From NCBI RefSeq assembly GCF_000300515.1, contig NZ_AMSI01000002.1, positions 310,001-374,000 of the forward strand: 64,000 nt of DNA, written 5' to 3'. Each line of letters opens with the position of its first letter. Position 1 is the stretch's first letter. The notes beneath the pieces were generated by a model. The model saw only the letters and a program-made list of their open reading frames with translations. It searched no databases and was not told the DNA's origin. The stretch comes from Nitratireductor indicus C115. Lineage in GTDB: Bacteria; Pseudomonadota; Alphaproteobacteria; Rhizobiales; Rhizobiaceae. Both the position numbers and the translations under genes were made by a program. Shown here in pieces: positions 58,477 through 64,000 of the stretch.

Positions 58477-61400
58477 ATGCGCATCGAACGTCGCTTCACG
58501 AAGGAAGGTAAGAGCCCTTATGCGGAGATTGCCTTCCGCAAGGCCACCAGCGAAATCAAGAACCCGGATGGCTCCATCGTCTTCCGGCTGGAAAACATCG
58601 ACGTGCCTGCGCAGTTCTCTCAGGTAGCGAGCGACATTCTGGCGCAGAAATATTTCCGCAAGGCCGGCGTTCCTGCGCGCCTGAAGAAGGTCGAAGAAAA
58701 CGACGTCCCCTCTTTCCTGTGGCGGTCTGTGGCCGATGAGGATGCGCTGAAGGCACTTCCCGAAGATGAGCGCTATGGCTCCGAGACGAGCGCTGCGCAG
58801 GTCTTCAACCGTCTTGCCGGCACCTGGACTTACTGGGGCTGGAAGGGTGGATATTTCAATTCGGAAGCCGATGCGCAGGCTTTCATGGACGAATTGTGCT
58901 ATATGCTCGCCACCCAGCGCGTGGCGCCCAACTCCCCGCAATGGTTCAACACCGGCCTGCACTGGGCCTATGGCATCGACGGTCCCGGCCAGGGCCATCA
59001 TTATGTCGACCCCTTCACCGGCAAGCTCACCAAATCCAAATCGGCCTATGAGCACCCGCAGCCCCATGCCTGCTTCATCCAGTCCGTCGGCGACGATCTG
59101 GTGAATGAAGGCGGCATCATGGACCTTTGGGTTCGCGAGGCGCGTCTGTTCAAATATGGCTCCGGCACCGGCTCCAACTTCTCGCATCTGCGCGGCGAAG
59201 GTGAAAAACTCTCCGGCGGTGGCAAGTCTTCCGGCCTGATGTCGTTCCTCAAGATCGGCGACCGGGCAGCCGGCGCCATCAAGTCCGGCGGCACGACGCG
59301 CCGCGCGGCCAAGATGGTCGTCGTCGACATCGACCATCCCGATATCGAGGCCTATATCGACTGGAAGGTGAAGGAAGAGCAGAAGGTTGCCGCTCTCGTC
59401 ACCGGCTCCAAGATCGTCAAGAAGCACCTCGAAGCCATCATGAAGGCCTGCGTCAATTGCGAAGGCGACAATGGCGACTGCTTCGACCCGGCCAAGAACC
59501 CTGCCCTCAAGCGCGAGGTCCGCGCGGCCAAGCGCAATGCGGTTCCCGAGAACTACGTCAAGCGTGTGATCCAGTTCGCGCGCCAGGGCTACACCGATAT
59601 CGAGTTCAAGACCTATGACACGGACTGGGATTCGGAAGCCTATCTGACGGTGTCCGGCCAGAACTCGAACAATTCCGTCTCCTTGAAGGACGACTTCCTG
59701 CGCGCTGTGGAGACCGATGGCGACTGGAGCCTGATCAATCGCATCGACGGCAAGGTTGCCCGCACGCTGAAGGCGCGCGACCTTTGGGAGAAGATCGGCT
59801 ATGCCGCCTGGGCCTCCGCCGATCCCGGCCTCCATTTCAACAGCACGATGAACGACTGGCACACTTCGCCGGCCGCCGGTCCGATTCGCGCCTCCAATCC
59901 GTGCTCGGAATACATGTTCCTGGACGATACGGCCTGCAACCTGGCCTCCATGAACCTTCTCCAGTACCGCAACAAGGACGGCTCCATCGACATTGCCGCC
60001 TATGAGCACACGGTGCGCCTGTGGACGGTGGTTCTGGAAATTTCAGTGATGATGGCGCAGTTCCCGTCCAAGGAAATCGCGCGTCTTTCCTACGAATACC
60101 GCACGCTCGGCCTCGGCTATGCCAATATTGGCGGCCTGCTGATGACCTCGGGCATTCCCTACGATTCAGCCGAAGGCCGCGCCATCTGCGGCGCACTGAC
60201 GGCCATCATGACCGGCGTTTCCTATGCCACCTCCGCGGAGATGGCGGGTGAGCTCGGCGCATTCCAGGATTACGAGCGCAATGCCGGGCACATGCTGCGC
60301 GTCATCCGCAATCATCGCCGCGCCGCCCATGGCTTGAGCGAGGGCTATGAGGGCCTTTCCGTCGATCCCGTGCCGCTGAAGGCGGAAGACTGTCCGCAGC
60401 CCGCCCTCATCGAGCACGCCAAGCGCGCCTGGGACCGGGCGCTCGAACTCGGCGAGAAGAACGGCTATCGCAATGCCCAGTCGACCGTCATCGCGCCCAC
60501 CGGCACGATCGGCCTCGTCATGGATTGCGACACCACAGGCATCGAGCCCGACTTCGCTCTGGTGAAGTTCAAGAAGCTGGCCGGCGGCGGCTACTTCAAG
60601 ATCATCAACCGCGCCGTGCCGGAAGCCCTGCGCACGCTCGGCTATTCCGAGGCCCAGATCGCCGAGATCGAGGCCTATGCGGTTGGCCATGGCAATCTCG
60701 ACCAGGCGCCCGGCATCAATCCCTCGACGCTGAAGGCCAAGGGCTTCGACGACGAGAAGGTTGCCGCCCTCAATACCGCTCTGAAATCGGCTTTCGATAT
60801 CAAGTTCGCCTTCAACAAGTGGACGCTCGGCGAGGAATTCTGCAAGACCGCGCTCGGCTTCACGCAGGAACAGCTCGACGATTTCTCCTTCGAGATGCTG
60901 CCGGCCCTCGGCTTCACGAAGAAGGAGATCGAGGCCGCGAACATCCACATCTGCGGCGCGATGACGCTCGAGGAGGCGCCGCATCTCAAGGAAGAGCACC
61001 TGCCCGTCTTTGATTGCGCCAATCCGTGCGGCAAGATCGGCAAGCGCTACCTGTCGGTGGAGAGCCATATCCGTATGATGGCGGCGGCCCAGCCTTTCAT
61101 CTCGGGCGCCATCTCCAAGACGATCAACATGCCCAATGACGCGACAGTGGAGGACTGCAAGGAAGCCTATATGCTGTCCTGGAAGCTCGCGCTGAAGGCC
61201 AACGCCCTCTACCGCGACGGCTCCAAGCTCTCGCAGCCGCTGAACGCGTCCCTCCTGTCGGACGACGAGGAAGAAGCCGACGATCTGGTCGAGGAACTGG
61301 TCGCAGCTCCCACGGCAGCGCAGGCGGCAATCGTCACCGAGAAGATTGTCGAACGTGTCATCGAAAAGGTGGTGCGCGAGCGCGAGAAACTGCCCAACCG

Positions 61401-62229
61401 CCGCAAGGGCTACACCCAGAAGGCGGTCGTAGGCGGGCACAAGGTCTATCTTCGCACCGGCGAATTCGACGATGGTCGCCTCGGCGAGATTTTCATCGAC
61501 ATGCACAAGGAAGGCGCTGCCTTCCGCGCCATGATGAACAATTTCGCCATCGCCATCTCGCTCGGCCTGCAATATGGCGTGCCGCTCGAGGAATATGTGG
61601 AGGCCTTCACCTTCACCAAGTTCGAGCCGGCCGGCATGGTCCAGGGCAATGACGCCATCAAGAATGCCACGTCGATCCTCGACTATGTGTTCCGCGAGCT
61701 CGCCGTTTCCTATCTGGGCCGTTCGGACCTCGCCCATGTGGACACCTCCGACTTCACCAACACCGCACTCGGTCGCGGCATCAACGAAGGCAAGGCCCTT
61801 CCCTTCTCCAAGGGCCTGACGCGCGGCGCCACCCCCTTCAAGGTGGTCTCCGGCAAGACCAGCGAGCCGAAGGGCGAAGGCAGCGCGCCTGCCGTGCGTG
61901 CGGTTTCCTCCGGCGCGACCGTCCATGCGCTGAAGCCGGCTGTGGCCGGCCTCCAGGAAGAAGCGACGGCCTTCCGCCGCGACTATGAGGAGCGCGCCCG
62001 CGAGCTTGCTGAGGAAGTGGCGCAGGAAGACGTGACCGAGGCGCTCTTCACGGATGAGGCCGCCCAGGAGGCAGCCGACGCCAAGAAGGTCGAGAGCCAC
62101 CGCCGCCAGCAGGCGATCATGCAGGGCTACACCGGCAACATGTGCTCGGAGTGCCAGAACTTCACGATGGTGCGCAACGGCACCTGCGAAAAGTGCGACA
62201 CCTGCGGCGCCACAAGCGGGTGCAGCTGA
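58477..62229 (+). CDS. nrdJ: Vitamin B12-dependent ribonucleotide reductase, class II
   Basis: 1250 residues, full length for the large alphaproteobacterial NrdJ. The catalytic segment [20 protein letters not shown] begins at 474 (Cys476, Glu478), and a C-terminal Cys-rich tail ([20 protein letters not shown]) probably binds zinc. Uses adenosylcobalamin to make the thiyl radical and reduces ribonucleotides to deoxyribonucleotides with or without oxygen. Alone in its operon, with NrdR boxes upstream and a terminator downstream. Confidence 0.96.
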   Translation: MRIERRFTKEGKSPYAEIAFRKATSEIKNPDGSIVFRLENIDVPAQFSQVASDILAQKYFRKAGVPARLKKVEENDVPSFLWRSVADEDALKALPEDERYGSETSAAQVFNRLAGTWTYWGWKGGYFNSEADAQAFMDELCYMLATQRVAPNSPQWFNTGLHWAYGIDGPGQGHHYVDPFTGKLTKSKSAYEHPQPHACFIQSVGDDLVNEGGIMDLWVREARLFKYGSGTGSNFSHLRGEGEKLSGGGKSSGLMSFLKIGDRAAGAIKSGGTTRRAAKMVVVDIDHPDIEAYIDWKVKEEQKVAALVTGSKIVKKHLEAIMKACVNCEGDNGDCFDPAKNPALKREVRAAKRNAVPENYVKRVIQFARQGYTDIEFKTYDTDWDSEAYLTVSGQNSNNSVSLKDDFLRAVETDGDWSLINRIDGKVARTLKARDLWEKIGYAAWASADPGLHFNSTMNDWHTSPAAGPIRASNPCSEYMFLDDTACNLASMNLLQYRNKDGSIDIAAYEHTVRLWTVVLEISVMMAQFPSKEIARLSYEYRTLGLGYANIGGLLMTSGIPYDSAEGRAICGALTAIMTGVSYATSAEMAGELGAFQDYERNAGHMLRVIRNHRRAAHGLSEGYEGLSVDPVPLKAEDCPQPALIEHAKRAWDRALELGEKNGYRNAQSTVIAPTGTIGLVMDCDTTGIEPDFALVKFKKLAGGGYFKIINRAVPEALRTLGYSEAQIAEIEAYAVGHGNLDQAPGINPSTLKAKGFDDEKVAALNTALKSAFDIKFAFNKWTLGEEFCKTALGFTQEQLDDFSFEMLPALGFTKKEIEAANIHICGAMTLEEAPHLKEEHLPVFDCANPCGKIGKRYLSVESHIRMMAAAQPFISGAISKTINMPNDATVEDCKEAYMLSWKLALKANALYRDGSKLSQPLNASLLSDDEEEADDLVEELVAAPTAAQAAIVTEKIVERVIEKVVREREKLPNRRKGYTQKAVVGGHKVYLRTGEFDDGRLGEIFIDMHKEGAAFRAMMNNFAIAISLGLQYGVPLEEYVEAFTFTKFEPAGMVQGNDAIKNATSILDYVFRELAVSYLGRSDLAHVDTSDFTNTALGRGINEGKALPFSKGLTRGATPFKVVSGKTSEPKGEGSAPAVRAVSSGATVHALKPAVAGLQEEATAFRRDYEERARELAEEVAQEDVTEALFTDEAAQEAADAKKVESHRRQQAIMQGYTGNMCSECQNFTMVRNGTCEKCDTCGATSGCS

Positions 62230-62271
62230 GGCTTTTGTCGAAGCTCATCCCTTGAACGGATAAGAGACGAT

Positions 62272-62299
62272 AAAGCCCGGGTCGAAAGGCCCGGGCTTT
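62272..62299 (+). terminator. Rho-independent terminator of nrdJ
   Basis: AAAGCCCGGG-TCGAAAGG-CCCGGGCTTT, a perfect 10-bp stem 42 bases after the nrdJ stop, ending in a short T-run. Confidence 0.85.
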
Positions 62300-62549
62300 C
62301 TAGATGGGTTCACCGTTTCACGGAAACCCTGAACCGATCTATCTCTTTGTTTTTCCGCATTTACGCAGACGTCAGGTGATTCCACCTGACTGCAAAATGC
62401 TCTAATTCAGACAGCCACCATCATCCTGAACTCTCGCCGGTGATGCCGGCTCCGGCTCTTGCAAAAGACCTCCCGGCACGTTTTGTCTGTCTGGAGATGC
62501 CCCACCCAGGGCAACATGTCGATTTTGATCCTGTTTGGAGCAACCCGAA

Positions 62550-63188
62550 ATGAAGCGCTGCCTGATGCTGGATGTCGATGGCGTCCTGATCAATGGCCGA
62601 CCGGAAGACGGCCGTTCATGGGCGACGGATATTGAGCGTGATCTCGGCATACCACTTGAGAAACTAAGCTCCGTCTTCTTTGCCCCACATTGGGAAGACA
62701 TCGTGTCGGGCAGGAAAAATCTTCTCGACACAGTCGAAGCCTGCCTGCCGCTTCTCGCACCAGGCCTGACGGCCATAGAGCTCATTGATTATTGGTTTTC
62801 AAGGGATTCCCGCATAGACGAATCCCTGCTTCAGGAATGCGACGAGCTTCGCCGGCGCGACACACACATCTTCCTCGCCACCAATCAGGAACACATGCGT
62901 GCCGAACACCTGATGGAACGGCTTGCGCTTGAGAAGCATGTCGACGGCATCATCTACTCGGCAAAGATCGGTGCCCGCAAACCCCAGCCGGCGTTTTTCG
63001 AAGCCGCTTCCAGGCTGAGCGGCTTTGCGCCAGCAAACATTCTGCTGGTGGACGATACGAAAGCGAATGTCGAGGCAGCGGTTCAAGCCGGCTGGCGGGC
63101 TGAGCACTGGTTTGGAAACGGCAGCCTTCTGAGCCTGGTGGATCGCGCCTACGAACCGGCGGAAGAAATCCCAAGCCCGGAGAGTTGA
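62550..63188 (+). CDS. HAD-superfamily hydrolase
   Basis: 212 residues from ATG 62550 (GGAG nine bases before). HAD motif I LMLDVDGVLI (DxD), motif II IFLATNQEH, motif III KIGARKPQP (Lys) and motif IV ILLVDDTKANVEAA are all present. A cap domain lies between motifs I and II. It is a phosphatase-type HAD enzyme; substrate unknown. Confidence 0.9.
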   Translation: MKRCLMLDVDGVLINGRPEDGRSWATDIERDLGIPLEKLSSVFFAPHWEDIVSGRKNLLDTVEACLPLLAPGLTAIELIDYWFSRDSRIDESLLQECDELRRRDTHIFLATNQEHMRAEHLMERLALEKHVDGIIYSAKIGARKPQPAFFEAASRLSGFAPANILLVDDTKANVEAAVQAGWRAEHWFGNGSLLSLVDRAYEPAEEIPSPES

Positions 63189-63267
63189 TCAACACCAGGA
63201 GTAACAACCTTCTCGCCCGGCATTCATGCGAGGCCGCGTAAGAAGATGCAGTAATTGGGGCCTTCTC

Positions 63268-63657
63268 CTACTCCGCGCGAGCAAGGCAGGGATCGAGCAT
63301 CACTCTGGTTTCATCCACACGCGAATAGCCACCCGCAAAAAGGACGACATCGCCGGGCTGCATGCCGTTGGTGGAATAGGTCACGCACAACACCTGCACG
63401 CCGGGCGCCTCGCACATCACGAGATAGGCGAGCGTACCGTCCGTCTCGACCGCTGACAGCGGTCCTTGGGTCGTCATGGTTATGCGCCCATCATAGGCCG
63501 GCGCGCGCTCTATCCAGTCAGCAATGGTTTTGCAGGTGGCCGGCTGGTCCGCATAGGCTTCGCCCTTGCGAAATGGCCCTGCCGGATCACAGCACTCCTG
63601 CGCAGGCGCTCCCATAGTGAACATGGTGAGCATCGCTGCAAAAAACGGGGTGCGCAT
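63268..63657 (-). CDS. Small secreted protein
   Basis: 129 residues from ATG 63657 (an upstream ATG at 63684 is in frame). Signal peptide RTPFFAAMLTMFTMGAPAQ, cleavage before ECCDP. The mature part has Cys pairs (ECCDP, ATCKTI, VMCEAPGVQVLC and DPC), suggesting disulfides in the periplasm. Unknown family. Confidence 0.7.
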   Translation of the reverse strand: MRTPFFAAMLTMFTMGAPAQECCDPAGPFRKGEAYADQPATCKTIADWIERAPAYDGRITMTTQGPLSAVETDGTLAYLVMCEAPGVQVLCVTYSTNGMQPGDVVLFAGGYSRVDETRVMLDPCLARAE

Positions 63658-63811
63658 GCGATGTCCGCCCATCATACTCAACATCCAATCGATTTCTAAG
63701 CAGGTTCCGCCTACCAACCCGCTGGAACCAGGGCACACCGGTCCAAGGCGCAGCATTGATATCCACTACAAGCCCTGGGTTCCTGTAGATGAAGGCGTTT
63801 TGTCTCGCCCC

Positions 63812-64000
63812 TCACCCACCCGTCTTGCCGAGCCAATGCCACCATTCCTGCTCGTCGCCGGCGAATACGTTGAGATCGATGCGCCCGTCCACGCCCTTGG
63901 AAAGACCCGACCCCGAATATTGCCAGAACACCCAGTTGCGGCCCGGATAGACCTTGGAGGGGTGGGCCGCCACCGAGCGCAGCCAGAAGGGATGGTTCGG
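63812..64000 (-). CDS. GH25 lysozyme, C-terminal end (cut by window)
   Basis: The last 62 codons of a leftward gene that begins beyond 64000. VYPGRNWVFWQYSGSGLSKG and GRIDLNVFAGDEQEWWHWLG are the end of the glycoside hydrolase 25 barrel (1,4-beta-N-acetylmuramidase), including the WQYSGSG-type strand. Stop TGA at 63812. Probably a host wall-remodelling enzyme. Confidence 0.8.
   Translation of the reverse strand, partial: PNHPFWLRSVAAHPSKVYPGRNWVFWQYSGSGLSKGVDGRIDLNVFAGDEQEWWHWLGKTGG

Noticed and set aside
60166-62100. Long leftward frame opposite nrdJ
   Set aside because: Mirror frame of NrdJ codons; no ribosome site or recognisable domain.

Overview
The window is GC-rich alphaproteobacterial DNA. 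Class II NrdJ with NrdR-type boxes, phage homologues of GapR, GcrA and GTA-like proteins, and rhizobial-type housekeeping genes point to the Hyphomicrobiales, probably a Phyllobacteriaceae member such as Mesorhizobium, Nitratireductor or Chelativorans. The genus is an inference. About three quarters of the window (3795..51733) is one prophage integrated into the 3' end of a tRNA-Leu(UAA) gene. An 18-bp tRNA-derived core is repeated at both ends and a tyrosine integrase lies beside the tRNA end.

Layout. 1..3794 is host DNA with a large type V autotransporter. 3795..8600 is the left end of the prophage: accessory genes (secreted SNase-like nuclease, paired zinc-ribbon proteins, SRAP/YedK-type protein, MltR-like protein and small membrane proteins). 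8685..10391 is the lysis cassette (holin, SAR endolysin, overlapping i-spanin and o-spanin). 10892..14770 is an AT-rich cargo island in the opposite orientation, with a GT4 glycosyltransferase and a heparinase II/III-like protein, inserted between the lysis and tail-fibre genes. 15074..35431 is the leftward late operon of a lambda-like siphovirus: terminase, gpW, portal, S49 protease, scaffold, decoration, capsid, tail tube, chaperones, tape measure, tail tip and fibre. 36700..45084 is a leftward early/middle operon: CII-like regulator, GcrA-C domain protein, sliding clamp, GapR-like protein, ParB-MT-A70 fusion, HNH protein, C5 methyltransferase-like protein, an initiator gene containing iterons, and a NusG-like protein. 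45211..47296 is the immunity region with Cro-like and short CI-like proteins and repeated operators. 47395..50245 is a rightward, operator-controlled operon built around a DndC/PAPS-reductase-like enzyme. 50205..51575 is the integrase.

How it works together. The CI-like and Cro-like pair probably acts on TCACG-N3-CGTGA operators that flank both the leftward early operon and the rightward accessory operon. The early operon seems to combine replication (initiator with internal iterons, and a phage sliding clamp that would use the host polymerase) with homologues of host cell-cycle and chromosome proteins (GapR, GcrA C-domain, ParB-like) and DNA methylation. The NusG-like protein is encoded last before the late genes and could antiterminate them. 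The glycosyltransferase/heparinase pair has no obvious virion role and is a candidate for lysogenic conversion of surface polysaccharide.

Right of the tRNA the host chromosome resumes: WrbA, CinA N-domain protein, a universal stress protein, xanthine phosphoribosyltransferase, a NUDIX hydrolase, a PiT phosphate transporter, the B12-dependent ribonucleotide reductase NrdJ behind a promoter with tandem NrdR boxes, a HAD hydrolase, a small secreted protein, and the C-terminal end of a GH25 lysozyme cut by the window edge.
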